Notes under the pieces: model-generated
What the model was told of the DNA's origin: nothing
Database searches by the model: none
The model's input: the letters and a program-made list of their open reading frames with translations, nothing else
Origin: Niallia sp. Man26
GTDB taxonomy: Bacteria; Bacillota; Bacilli; Bacillales; Cytobacillaceae
Assembly (NCBI RefSeq): GCF_022049065.2
Contig: NZ_CP095744.1
Location: 620,001-684,000, forward strand
Direction of reading: 5' to 3'
Length of the DNA: 64,000 bases
Translations under genes and position numbers: made by a program
Shown here: in pieces, positions 8,992 through 16,381 of the stretch
How the letters are laid out: the number at the start of each line of letters is the position of its first letter
Position numbering within the stretch: the stretch's first letter is position 1

Positions 8992-9732
8992 TTATTCATC
9001 TCTTTCCAGTGTTTTTAAAAATTGTTTCGTTCGTGGATTTTTTGGATTATGGAATAATTCCTTTGGATCATTTTCCTCGACAATATTTCCGTCTGCCATG
9101 AAGATGACACGGTTTGCTACTTCTTCAGCAAATTTCATTTCATGTGTAACGATAATCATTGTCGTGTTTTGCTTAGCAATATTTTTAATAACTTGAAGTA
9201 CTTCAGAAACCCATTCAGGGTCAAGGGCAGATGTTGGTTCATCAAACAGAATGGCATTCGGGTTTACAGCAAGCGCACGGGCAATCCCGACACGCTGCTG
9301 CTGACCGCCAGATAATGTAGACGGATATTGATGGAATTTATCCTCAAGCCCTACCTTTATTAACAGCTCTTTACCAATTTTCTCTGCCTCTTGCTTATCC
9401 ATTTTCTTGGCAACAATTAGTGCTTCCGTTACATTTTGCAAAGCTGTTTTATTTTTAAACAAATTATAGTTTTGGAAAACCATCGCTGTTTCCTGTCGCA
9501 AATTATGGACGTCTTTTCGTCCCATTTTAGCTACATCTACATTTGTTTCTCCAATATGGATAGTGCCTTCATCTGGTACTTCTAATAAATTTAAGCAGCG
9601 TAGTAATGTTGATTTCCCTGATCCAGACGGTCCAATAATGGCCAATACATCGCCACGATCGACGTGTAAATCAACACCATTTAAAACGGTATTTTTACCG
9701 AAACTCTTTTTCAAGTTTTTTACAGATATCAT
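8992..9732 (-). CDS. Polar amino acid ABC transporter ATPase (YxeO-like)
   Basis: A 246-residue ATPase of the polar amino acid uptake (HisP/GlnQ/TcyC) type. Walker [10 protein letters not shown] is at residues 34-42, the Q-loop is in VFQNYNLF, the signature LSGGQQQR precedes Walker [12 protein letters not shown], and the H-loop is in VTHEM. It would power import of a sulfur-containing amino acid with the permease and binding protein encoded just upstream. It resembles YxeO of the B. subtilis S-(2-succino)cysteine operon and also the cystine importers TcyC and TcyN, so the substrate is inferred from the neighbours. AAAGGAG upstream supports the start. Confidence 0.92.
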   Translation of the reverse strand: MISVKNLKKSFGKNTVLNGVDLHVDRGDVLAIIGPSGSGKSTLLRCLNLLEVPDEGTIHIGETNVDVAKMGRKDVHNLRQETAMVFQNYNLFKNKTALQNVTEALIVAKKMDKQEAEKIGKELLIKVGLEDKFHQYPSTLSGGQQQRVGIARALAVNPNAILFDEPTSALDPEWVSEVLQVIKNIAKQNTTMIIVTHEMKFAEEVANRVIFMADGNIVEENDPKELFHNPKNPRTKQFLKTLERDE

Positions 9733-9744
9733 AGTAAGACTCCT

Positions 9745-10422
9745 TTAACTGATATACGGTTTTTCCATTCGCTTTTCGATTACTTGTTGGATTAAAGTAA
9801 CTATTATAATTAGAATCCAATAAAGCAATGCCAATGCTAAGTATGTTTCAAAGAATTTTAAGGAGCTTGCTGCTAATATCTTTCCTTGTGCAAATAATTC
9901 AACGATACCTAATGTAAAAGCTAGGGAAGTCTCTTTAATTAGACCAATAAAAACGTTGCTGCTCGCTGGAATCGCATTACGAGTTGCTTGTGGTAATACG
10001 ACCCTGCGCAAAGCTTGTGCCCTCGTCATTCCAACAGATAAACAAGCCTCTACTTGCCCTTTATCGACAGAGTTTAATGCTGCTCGGAAAATTTCCGCTA
10101 AAAACGCCGATTGCTTTAAGCTGAGTCCCAAAATAGCTGCTGTAACTGCGGTCATTCCAGTTAGAGCTGGGAAGATTTGCGGCAATCCGTAATAGATTAA
10201 AAACAGCTGTACTAATGTTGGAATTGCACGGAAAAAAGAAATATAAATGGTTGCAAGCTGCTTTAAAACAGGTATATTCGACCTAGTAATCAAAGCAAGT
10301 ATTAAGCCGCCAATAACAGAAAAGAACATGGATATGACAGCAAGAAATAAGGTGAATGGTATTAATTTCAATAGCGCCGGAAAAATTTCTATAAAGTAAC
10401 CAAAATCGAGTTCAAGATTCAT
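9745..10422 (-). CDS. Polar amino acid ABC permease (YxeN-like)
   Basis: A 225-residue inner-membrane permease of the HisMQ family with about five helices. The ATPase-coupling loop reads SVDKGQVEACLSVGMTRAQALRRVVLPQA, here cited in parts: the EACLSVGMT element is the EAA-type motif. The length is normal. It lies between the binding protein and ATPase genes with 12-14 base gaps, so the three form one importer. GGAGGAACAAA precedes the ATG. One permease gene implies a homodimer. Confidence 0.92.
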   Translation of the reverse strand: MNLELDFGYFIEIFPALLKLIPFTLFLAVISMFFSVIGGLILALITRSNIPVLKQLATIYISFFRAIPTLVQLFLIYYGLPQIFPALTGMTAVTAAILGLSLKQSAFLAEIFRAALNSVDKGQVEACLSVGMTRAQALRRVVLPQATRNAIPASSNVFIGLIKETSLAFTLGIVELFAQGKILAASSLKFFETYLALALLYWILIIIVTLIQQVIEKRMEKPYIS

Positions 10423-10436
10423 TTTGTTCCTCCAAA

Positions 10437-11219
10437 TTATTCCTTAACTGTGATGTCTTCACCGGCAAAGTATTTTTTAGATAGTTCTGCTAATGTTCCA
10501 TCCTCACGTAATTTCTTAATTTCTGCATTAAATGCTTCTGCTAATTTCTCACCATCTTCTGTTTTTGCGAATGGGAAAGAAACATCTTCGTACACAAATG
10601 GGTCACCAACAAACTTCAATGGTAGATCGCCTTTATCAATCTCAGCAATTAAAGATGATTTTGAGTTAACATAGCCATCGACACGATTGTTGATTGCGTC
10701 ATTCATTGCGCCATCGCGTGTTTCATAAGTTTTTGCGATAATTTCAGGATCAAAATTTTCTAGATTTACAACATTATTAGAGCCTAAAACGCCAGAAACT
10801 GTTTTACCTTTTAAATCATCTAAACTATCAAAATCATTGTCCTTGTTTGTAACAATTGTAGCCCCAGCATAAGCATATGGCTCAGAGAAATTATATTTTG
10901 CTTTTCTTTCTTCCGTTACAGCAACGAAGTTTGCAACAGTATCAATTTTCCCTGTTTCTAATTGTCCCATTAAACCTGCGAAGTCCGTTTTAACCCACTC
11001 CACATCATAGCCTAAGTTTGCAGCAATCTTTTCAAATACTTCTACGTCAAATCCAATTAATTTACCATCTTCTTCATAGCCGTTCGGATAACTTTGTGCC
11101 GTTGATCCTGCACGAAGAACTTTCTTTTTGCTATCCCCTGATTCTTCATTTCCACTTCCGCAAGCTGCTAATAACAACATAACTGCCATAGTAATAACTA
11201 CAAGTAATTTCTTTTTCAT
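10437..11219 (-). CDS. Amino-acid-binding lipoprotein (YxeM-like)
   Basis: A 260-residue family-3 solute-binding protein. The signal sequence ends in lipobox LLAAC (Cys20), so it is anchored on the outer face of the membrane. The body has the usual two-lobe pattern, with LIGFDVEVFEKIAANLGY near residue 60 and TDFAGLMGQLETGKID. It delivers a polar, probably sulfur-containing amino acid to the adjacent permease. Similarity to YxeM and to cystine-binding proteins is expected; S-(2-succino)cysteine as ligand is inferred from the operon. AGGAGAC upstream supports the start. Confidence 0.92.
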   Translation of the reverse strand: MKKKLLVVITMAVMLLLAACGSGNEESGDSKKKVLRAGSTAQSYPNGYEEDGKLIGFDVEVFEKIAANLGYDVEWVKTDFAGLMGQLETGKIDTVANFVAVTEERKAKYNFSEPYAYAGATIVTNKDNDFDSLDDLKGKTVSGVLGSNNVVNLENFDPEIIAKTYETRDGAMNDAINNRVDGYVNSKSSLIAEIDKGDLPLKFVGDPFVYEDVSFPFAKTEDGEKLAEAFNAEIKKLREDGTLAELSKKYFAGEDITVKE

Positions 11220-11227
11220 GATGTCTC

Positions 11228-11740
11228 CTACCTTTTCTTATATGTTTTTGCTAATAATAGTTTTTCTAAATAGATTGTTACATGTCCTTTACCTAAATCG
11301 GACTCTCCAACCTTTTCATAGCCACGCTTTAGATACATGTCTGCAAGCCAAGGATGCTCCTTTGCTGTGCCTAATGAAACAGAAGGACAATGAAGCGTGT
11401 CTCGCAAGTAATCATTTTCAATGAAATCTAAGAGTTTTGATGCATAACCCTTGCGTTTAAACTCAGGAGCAACAGCAACCCACCAAATATGCGGTATTTC
11501 ATATGGCCCATGATGGCTGCTCCATGGCATACGGATAGAAGCAGTCGCTACCATCTCGTCGCCATCCTTCATATAAAAACATATATTTTCATTGACATTT
11601 TTTTCTACTAGCTGCTCATCAGCAGTGGCTGCTGCAAAATTAATGCCAAGCTCACGGATGGAAGCATAACCGCGTAGTGATAAATCTAGTAATGCTTTGA
11701 TATCCTTATTAGTAGCTTGATGAAAGGTCAAATTACTCAA
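11228..11740 (-). CDS. GNAT N-acetyltransferase (YxeL-like)
   Basis: A 170-residue GNAT acetyltransferase. The acetyl-CoA pyrophosphate loop is KRKGYASKLL within VAVAPEFKRKGYA (about residues 87-103), and MYLKRGYEKVGESDLG is the typical C-terminal strand. In the yxe pathway YxeL N-acetylates S-(2-succino)cysteine before C-S cleavage. The TTG start lies inside the stop region of the lyase gene (eight-base overlap) with GGAGGG seven bases upstream, so translation is probably coupled. The position directly after the lyase and before an amino acid importer strongly suggests an amino-acid conjugate as substrate. Confidence 0.85.
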   Translation of the reverse strand: MSNLTFHQATNKDIKALLDLSLRGYASIRELGINFAAATADEQLVEKNVNENICFYMKDGDEMVATASIRMPWSSHHGPYEIPHIWWVAVAPEFKRKGYASKLLDFIENDYLRDTLHCPSVSLGTAKEHPWLADMYLKRGYEKVGESDLGKGHVTIYLEKLLLAKTYKKR

Positions 11741-13097
11741 CTAATAACCCTCCATTCTTAATAGAATGAATAACCTCATCTACCTTTTGGCTTGCAAGAC
11801 CAGTATACTGACTTGGATCTAGCAGCTGATTAATCTGTTCTTTCGACAGCACCGAGCCTACTTTCTCATTTGCTGACAGAAGTTCTTTAAATGGGACTTT
11901 TTGTTCGACTGACTCCATAGAGATTTGATACACAAGGTGATGAGCAGTTTGCTTCCCAACCTTTTCAGATAATGCAAACATGACACGTTCTGACAGGACA
12001 AGACCACCTTGCATTTCCAAGTTTCTCATCATATTTTCAGGTTTTACTACTAATCCTTCAAGAACAGTGATTGTGCTTTTCAACTGAGAAGAAAGATATA
12101 AGCAAATTTCAGGTAAAGCAATCCATTCACTTCTCCAGCTCATTGCATCTCGCTCATGCTCCATCACTAATGATTCATGGAGCAATGCAACACTATGCAA
12201 AATAGGTTTCGTTAAGCTTGCGATACCTTCAAAAATAGCCGGGTTGCGTTTATGAGGCATTGTAGTTGAGCCAACATTTCCTGTTTTAAATGGCTCCTCT
12301 ACCTCATCAATTTCTGTACGCATTAAATTATAAAATTCATTCCCTAACTTCCCTAGAGATCCACTTATCAAACCAAGTACAGAACCATATTCAGAAACTC
12401 TATCACGAGAGGAATGCCAACAAATATCTGGGGTATCCAATTCTAGAATTTCTAATGCTCTTGCTTCTACTTTAGGACCAATACTGCCTAATGCTGCGTA
12501 GGTTCCGACCCCTCCTGCTAGCACACCAGTAAAGACTCTCGTTTCAACAGCCTGTAATCTTTCTAAATGACGTTCAAACTCACTTAATACTACTGCCATC
12601 TTAAAGCCGAACGTTGTTGGTAATCCTTGCATTCCGTGTGTTCTTCCAGGCATTGGCGTATCTTTATAGGTAGAAGCTAATCCAATTAAAAGCTCCGCTA
12701 CTTTCTTAATATCTCGTTTAAGTATGTGATTTGCTTCTTTCAACTGAAGAATCATACCTGTGTCCGTTACATCCTGAGTAGTTACTCCATAATGAACAAA
12801 TTCACCATACTCACCAGAAAGTGATTGCAAGTGATTAACAGTTGCCATTAATGAATGTTTTAGCTTCGCAGCCTCTGCTGCTATTTTGTCAATTTCGAAG
12901 TTTTCTATTTTTGCAGCATCTTTTATTACACTTCCCGCTTTTTCGGGAATAACTCCTAGTTCACTTTCCGCCAACGCTAATCCAGCTTCAACATCAAGAA
13001 TTTTCTGTAATCTATTTTCATCATTCCATACAGCACGCATTTCCTCTGTACTAAAGTTATTTTGCAACATTTTTAAGTCTAAAACATGTGAACCCAT
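11733..13097 (-). CDS. Fumarase/adenylosuccinate-lyase superfamily lyase
   Basis: A 454-residue lyase of the class-II fumarase/aspartase superfamily, closest in look to adenylosuccinate lyase and PcaB. Numbered from the chosen start, HYGVTTQDVTDTG is at about 102-114, GRTHGMQG with the likely catalytic His at 151-158, and the signature GSTTMPHKRNP at 276-286. Members eliminate fumarate from succinylated substrates. PurB normally sits in the pur operon; here the gene leads an organosulfur operon, so a C-S lyase acting on S-(2-succino)cysteine or its acetyl form is a better guess. Such S-(2-succino) lyases of this superfamily have been reported. I start at ATG 13097 because GGGAGTG lies nine bases upstream; the ATG at 13115 lacks a site. 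Confidence 0.82.
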   Translation of the reverse strand: MGSHVLDLKMLQNNFSTEEMRAVWNDENRLQKILDVEAGLALAESELGVIPEKAGSVIKDAAKIENFEIDKIAAEAAKLKHSLMATVNHLQSLSGEYGEFVHYGVTTQDVTDTGMILQLKEANHILKRDIKKVAELLIGLASTYKDTPMPGRTHGMQGLPTTFGFKMAVVLSEFERHLERLQAVETRVFTGVLAGGVGTYAALGSIGPKVEARALEILELDTPDICWHSSRDRVSEYGSVLGLISGSLGKLGNEFYNLMRTEIDEVEEPFKTGNVGSTTMPHKRNPAIFEGIASLTKPILHSVALLHESLVMEHERDAMSWRSEWIALPEICLYLSSQLKSTITVLEGLVVKPENMMRNLEMQGGLVLSERVMFALSEKVGKQTAHHLVYQISMESVEQKVPFKELLSANEKVGSVLSKEQINQLLDPSQYTGLASQKVDEVIHSIKNGGLLVE

Positions 13098-13163
13098 TTT
13101 TGTTAACACTCCCATGTTGAAATCCAGAATATACTAGTTAGTCCTTTAACTCATAAAATATAT

Positions 13164-13213
13164 AATTCCTATGTTTATAGTGTGAATTATAACATAGTGT
13201 TTTTAACTTGCAA
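13164..13213 (-). promoter_or_regulatory. Promoter and dyad operator of the sulfur operon
   Basis: On the minus strand, TTGCAA (13208-13213), a 16-base spacer and TATAAT (13186-13191) form a plausible sigma-A promoter. A perfect dyad ATAATTC...GAATTAT (13162-13168 and 13184-13190) overlaps the -10 and the likely start point. The downstream half reads TAGGAATTAT, which resembles the GGAATT-containing boxes of the cysteine regulator CymR. Repression of this operon under cysteine-rich conditions is an inference. Confidence 0.5.
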
Positions 13214-13269
13214 CAATTTATTTAAAATTGAAAATGTACATATAAATTGGAAACGATTTAAAATGGAAA

Positions 13270-13296
13270 CAGTTTCTAATTAACTACTAGAAACTG
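13270..13296. repeat. Perfect 9-base inverted repeat
   Basis: CAGTTTCTA and TAGAAACTG are separated by nine bases, in the divergent region upstream of the sulfur operon. No T-tract follows. It could be a binding site or part of the larger dyad at 13310-13390. Confidence 0.55.
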
Positions 13297-13309
13297 CCAA
13301 TCTGTTAGT

Positions 13310-13390
13310 TTATAACCTAAAACAAGCAAGTTGCTAAAGCCGTTACCAACCCAAGCATAGTTGCCTATTAGTTAATTCTATAGGTTATAA
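13310..13390. repeat. 81-base element with 10-base inverted ends
   Basis: TTATAACCTA (13310-13319) and TAGGTTATAA (13381-13390) are perfect inverted ends around 61 bases that are less AT-rich than their surroundings (AAGCAAGTTGC, AAAGCCGTTACC). It carries no gene. It could be a tiny MITE-like remnant, a structured RNA or an operator pair. Confidence 0.45.
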
Positions 13391-13570
13391 TATCTTGCTT
13401 TATCAAATAATCTATTAAAATCTTTTTATATTTTTCCAAGCTTCTATTATAAAAGGAAAAATTCATTATTTATCTTCTACAACTTAGCCTATCATGAAAA
13501 TAATTATGTTACAATTTAAACATCTGATAATTCAGATACTTTTGATAAAAAAATGTAGGAGGTAGGTATT

Positions 13571-13627
13571 ATGACTAATAAAAAAAATATTTACGTAAAA
13601 ATCTATCGAGGGATTACGATTAAGTAA
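13571..13627 (+). CDS. Possible 18-residue leader peptide
   Basis: ATG to TAA encodes MTNKKNIYVKIYRGITIK. The site GGAGGTAGGTATT just upstream is stronger than that of most genes in this window, and an ATCTGA-TAAT-TCAGAT dyad lies at 13522-13537. The ORF ends 45 bases before the isochorismatase start. The peptide is basic and has no recognised family. It may be a real small protein, a leader peptide that tunes the next gene, or a chance ORF. Confidence 0.45.
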   Translation: MTNKKNIYVKIYRGITIK

Positions 13628-13672
13628 TCTAACTACTTAGCGTTTTCCCAAATTCTGAAAGGGGAAAATAAT

Positions 13673-14233
13673 TTGAACCAAACATTGCTAATCATCGATG
13701 CCCAGCAAGAAATAATTGATGGCAATCAAGAAGAAGAAGTAGTTTTTAATAAAGAACAACTGATTAAAAATATAAATTTATTAATCAAAAAGGCGGCAGA
13801 AGCAAATGTCTCCGTATTATTTGTAAGAGATTCAGAAGTTGCAGAAGGTGTAGGGAGCGGATTTCAAGTTCACAATGAAATTAATGTGCCTTCTGATCCA
13901 ATCTTCTTTGATAAGACTGCAACGAATCCCTTTCATGGGACAAATCTTTTGAAGCATCTGAAATCACAAAACATAAAACATATCGTTATTGCTGGTTGTA
14001 AAACACAGCATTGCATAGATACAGCCGTTAGAACAGCCACTGTCAATGGCTTTGACGTTACATTAGTAGGCGACGCCCATTCAACAACAGACAATGATTT
14101 TTTACGTGCAGAACAAATTATAAATCACCATAATGATACTCTTCATGGCCATTACAATGTTGATCACTTTTCAATTGTCAGGAATTCAGTGGAAGACTTG
14201 TATACACCATCACATGATTCTTACAGAGAATAG
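13673..14233 (+). CDS. Isochorismatase-family cysteine hydrolase
   Basis: A 186-residue hydrolase of the isochorismatase-like family. The catalytic triad is visible: Asp9 in IIDAQQE, Lys81 in DKTATNPF and Cys114 in TQHCIDTAVR. Members hydrolyse amides such as nicotinamide or carbamoyl compounds, or isochorismate; the substrate cannot be read from sequence. There is no signal peptide. The start is TTG, supported by GAAAGGGGAAA about eight bases upstream. It is the first clear gene of a plus-strand unit with the DUF1272 gene and may be led by the 18-codon ORF at 13571. Confidence 0.85.
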   Translation: MNQTLLIIDAQQEIIDGNQEEEVVFNKEQLIKNINLLIKKAAEANVSVLFVRDSEVAEGVGSGFQVHNEINVPSDPIFFDKTATNPFHGTNLLKHLKSQNIKHIVIAGCKTQHCIDTAVRTATVNGFDVTLVGDAHSTTDNDFLRAEQIINHHNDTLHGHYNVDHFSIVRNSVEDLYTPSHDSYRE

Positions 14234-14296
14234 TAAAACGAGTTTAAGTGCAGAAGCATGTTTATCTAAAACAATTGAAAAGCGAGGAATATAATA

Positions 14297-14479
14297 ATGG
14301 CTTTGGAAATGAGAAAAGAATGTGAACGCTGTACTTCTTTATTAGCGGAAAGCTCAATTGCTTATATTTGTGTTCACGAATGTACATTTTGCGAACCTTG
14401 TACAGAAAATATGAAACAAATTTGCCCAAACTGTGGCGGAGAACTAGTTAGAAGACCTAGAAAACAATTAAATAGATAA
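14297..14479 (+). CDS. DUF1272 zinc-ribbon-like protein
   Basis: A 60-residue cysteine-rich protein matching DUF1272: MALEMRKECERC at the start, CTFCEPC in the middle and CPNCGGELVRRPR at the end. The four CxxC-type pairs suggest that it binds one or two zinc ions. The function is unknown. GAGGAATATAATA precedes the ATG. It lies about 60 bases after the isochorismatase gene and shares its terminator, so the two are probably cotranscribed. Confidence 0.9.
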   Translation: MALEMRKECERCTSLLAESSIAYICVHECTFCEPCTENMKQICPNCGGELVRRPRKQLNR

Positions 14480-14492
14480 TCATCTTTCCTGG

Positions 14493-14524
14493 ATAAGCAG
14501 AGATTTTTCTCTGCTTATTTTTTT
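14493..14524 (+). terminator. Terminator after the DUF1272 gene
   Basis: A perfect ATAAGCAGAG/CTCTGCTTAT stem with a six-base loop is followed by seven or more T. Confidence 0.9.
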
Positions 14525-14781
14525 GAACATAAACTGATTCTTATTTTTTATTAGTCGTGTATATGGAGCCTTTCTAGCTTTTGGTACATTGTACTACTCT
14601 CCCCTCTTTGAACCATGTTGCACTAATAACATACACGGCTACACCTTTTTAGATTACCCTCGCTTGATTAAGTTCATTTCTATCCTCCTTTTCAATAACT
14701 AAAACTTTCAAGTTCTTAAAATTCTAAATTATTCCAGCATGTGGTATCTTTATTTTAAATAATTAGAGAAAGGAAAAAACA
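14525..14781. other. Intergenic stretch, nothing clear
   Basis: A short frame around 14553-14640 (VYGAFLAFGTLYYSPLFE) reads like a membrane-protein fragment but has no start; it may be a relic. The end carries AGAGAAAGGA, the ribosome binding site of the next gene. Confidence 0.3.
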
Positions 14782-15459
14782 ATGGAAATCAAATCATTAA
14801 CTTTACACTCAAATAATTTAGTAGAAACAAAGATGTTCTATACTAAAACGCTCGGTTTTACTTTAGTTGATGAGGATGACAATAATTTTCAAATAATGGT
14901 AGGCTCAAGCAAATTAACGTTTACTAATCAGAGTGCTTCGAATAACCCATTTTATCATTTTGCATTTAATATTCCCGCTAATAAATTTAGCGAAGCGAAA
15001 CAATGGACTAAGGAGAGATTAAATTTATTAACTGAAAATGGAGAAGATGAAGTTGATTTCTCTCATCTACCTGCCCATGCATTTTATTTCTATGATCCTT
15101 CTGGTAATATAGTTGAATTTATTGCAAGATATGGGATAAACTCCAATAGTAACCTTCCATTTACTTCAGAAAGTATCCTTAATATTTCTGAAATTGGTCT
15201 TGTCGTTGAAGATGTAATGCAAACTGGCCAAAAAATGATTAATAACGGGATTTTTGAACGAGATAATAATTCAATTAGTGATAAATATTTAAACTTTATG
15301 GGGAAAAAACATAAAGGGATATTTGTTATATTAGCTCAACCAGATAGAAAATGGCTTTTTTCAGAAAAATATTCGGCTATTTTCCCACTGGAAATAGTAT
15401 TAGATAATAATAAAATATTAATAGTTAATACAAAGAATGAATTTCTAATAAAAGAATAA
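14782..15459 (+). CDS. VOC (glyoxalase-fold) protein
   Basis: A 225-residue protein of the vicinal oxygen chelate superfamily. The N-terminal module reads LTLHSNNLVETKMFYTKTLGF, given here in parts, with the metal-ligand pattern His8, His54 in FYHFAFNIP and Glu112 in NIVEFIARY. A second, weaker module (ISEIGLVVEDV) follows, so it looks like a two-module enzyme such as extradiol dioxygenase-like or fosfomycin-resistance-like proteins. The substrate is unknown. AGAGAAAGGA precedes the ATG. It seems monocistronic. Confidence 0.75.
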   Translation: MEIKSLTLHSNNLVETKMFYTKTLGFTLVDEDDNNFQIMVGSSKLTFTNQSASNNPFYHFAFNIPANKFSEAKQWTKERLNLLTENGEDEVDFSHLPAHAFYFYDPSGNIVEFIARYGINSNSNLPFTSESILNISEIGLVVEDVMQTGQKMINNGIFERDNNSISDKYLNFMGKKHKGIFVILAQPDRKWLFSEKYSAIFPLEIVLDNNKILIVNTKNEFLIKE

Positions 15460-15591
15460 CGCTTCATTTTAATACGACATTAAGGAAGTAGTTTGTTGCA
15501 TCAAAATGGTCTTCTAAATCTAACTTGAGTTAGCTAAAAACCCCCATAATTATTAGAGATTAAATTGTTAATAATACACGGGAGGGACAGA

Positions 15592-15936
15592 ATGAAAAAA
15601 CCACCTCTTTTTATTGCAGCTACTATCGTATTGTTTTTAATTGGCTGCAGTAAAACTAATCATTCCAATGCTGATTTTCAAGGAGTCATTCTTGCAGTAG
15701 GTGATCAAAGTATCATTGTAGGAGAAGAAGATGTTAATCCTGAAGCTTCCTATGAATCGTATGAGGTTTTAATCGATGATAGTACAGTATTTAATGGTGA
15801 TATTTCTAGTATGAAGCAGTTAAAGGATGAATTTGTAGAAGATAAAAAATTTGATGTTTGTTTATGGGTAAAAGAAAAAGTCGAAAATAATCATATCAAT
15901 AATAAAGTAGTAACCAAATTAAGGATAAATAAATAA
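15592..15936 (+). CDS. Small lipoprotein, DUF3221-like
   Basis: A 114-residue secreted lipoprotein: the signal sequence ends in lipobox LIGC (Cys at residue 19 or 20). The mature part, GVILAVGDQSIIVGEED...YEVLIDDST, is a small beta-rich domain that resembles DUF3221/YobA-like OB-fold proteins. The role is unknown. I start at the ATG preceded by GGGAGGGACAGA; an upstream in-frame TTG at 15565 has no site. A weak hairpin terminator lies at 15955. Confidence 0.7.
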   Translation: MKKPPLFIAATIVLFLIGCSKTNHSNADFQGVILAVGDQSIIVGEEDVNPEASYESYEVLIDDSTVFNGDISSMKQLKDEFVEDKKFDVCLWVKEKVENNHINNKVVTKLRINK

Positions 15937-15954
15937 TGCACAAATAAATTGGAA

Positions 15955-15985
15955 ACAATCAGCGCAAACAGCCTGATTGTCTTCT
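15955..15985 (+). terminator. Probable terminator after the lipoprotein gene
   Basis: The arms ACAATCAG/CTGATTGT enclose a 10-base loop and are followed by the T-rich CTTCTCTGCTT. Confidence 0.5.
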
Positions 15986-16145
15986 CTGCTTAAATATATC
16001 TTCTTGACGTGCGTTTCTATTATCCAATTCTTTCATCATGCCTTAGCCATTTTTTTTATTCTCAAAGGAATTTTGGAACAGCGATTTAAGGATAGCAGTT
16101 AATAGCCACCCTCTTTTAATTTAAGAAAATATACTTTCACTAATC

Positions 16146-16167
16146 ATATAGGAACCGATTCCTATAT
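16146..16167. promoter_or_regulatory. 22-base perfect palindrome (operator-like)
   Basis: ATATAGGAA-CCGA-TTCCTATAT has nine-base perfect arms and lies about 95 bases upstream of the riboswitch promoter. It has no T-tract and looks like a dimeric repressor or activator site. The binding protein is unknown. Confidence 0.5.
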
Positions 16168-16237
16168 AAAAATTTGTACTAACAAAAACCAAAACACAGC
16201 TCCTTTAACAAGGTAATATATTTCGGAAAAATAAATA

Positions 16238-16266
16238 ATGACAAAATTCGACACCCTTTGTATACT
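16238..16266 (+). promoter_or_regulatory. Sigma-A promoter of the riboswitch gene
   Basis: ATGACA (16238-16243), a 17-base spacer and TATACT (16261-16266) form a good vegetative promoter. Transcription would start around 16273, just before the riboswitch. Confidence 0.7.
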
Positions 16267-16275
16267 CACATTAAA

Positions 16276-16353
16276 CGGGGCAAACCTAATGAAAATTAGG
16301 GGCGCAAAGCTATAGGGACTAAGGTGATGCCAAGCTATGTCAGCCAGCTGCCG
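16276..16353 (+). ncRNA. c-di-GMP-I (GEMM) riboswitch
   Basis: The conserved GEMM-I pieces appear in order: GGCAAACC, a TAAT-GAAA-ATTA tetraloop stem, GGGGCGCAAAGC, the GGACTAAGG turn, then CAGCCAGCTGCCG closing P1. This is the class that binds cyclic di-GMP, the signal for the switch between motility and biofilm. No intrinsic terminator lies between it and the ribosome binding site (AAGGAG, 16366-16371), so control of translation is more likely than attenuation. Whether it acts as an ON or OFF switch cannot be told by eye. Confidence 0.92.
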
Positions 16354-16381
16354 TTCACAATAAATAAGGAGTGAATGAGAA

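Noticed and set aside
11733..13097. Calling the lyase PurB
   Set aside because: It carries the superfamily signature, but the gene is in an organosulfur operon, not with pur genes, and its N-terminus is unlike a typical pur-operon context. The purine role is kept only as an alternative.
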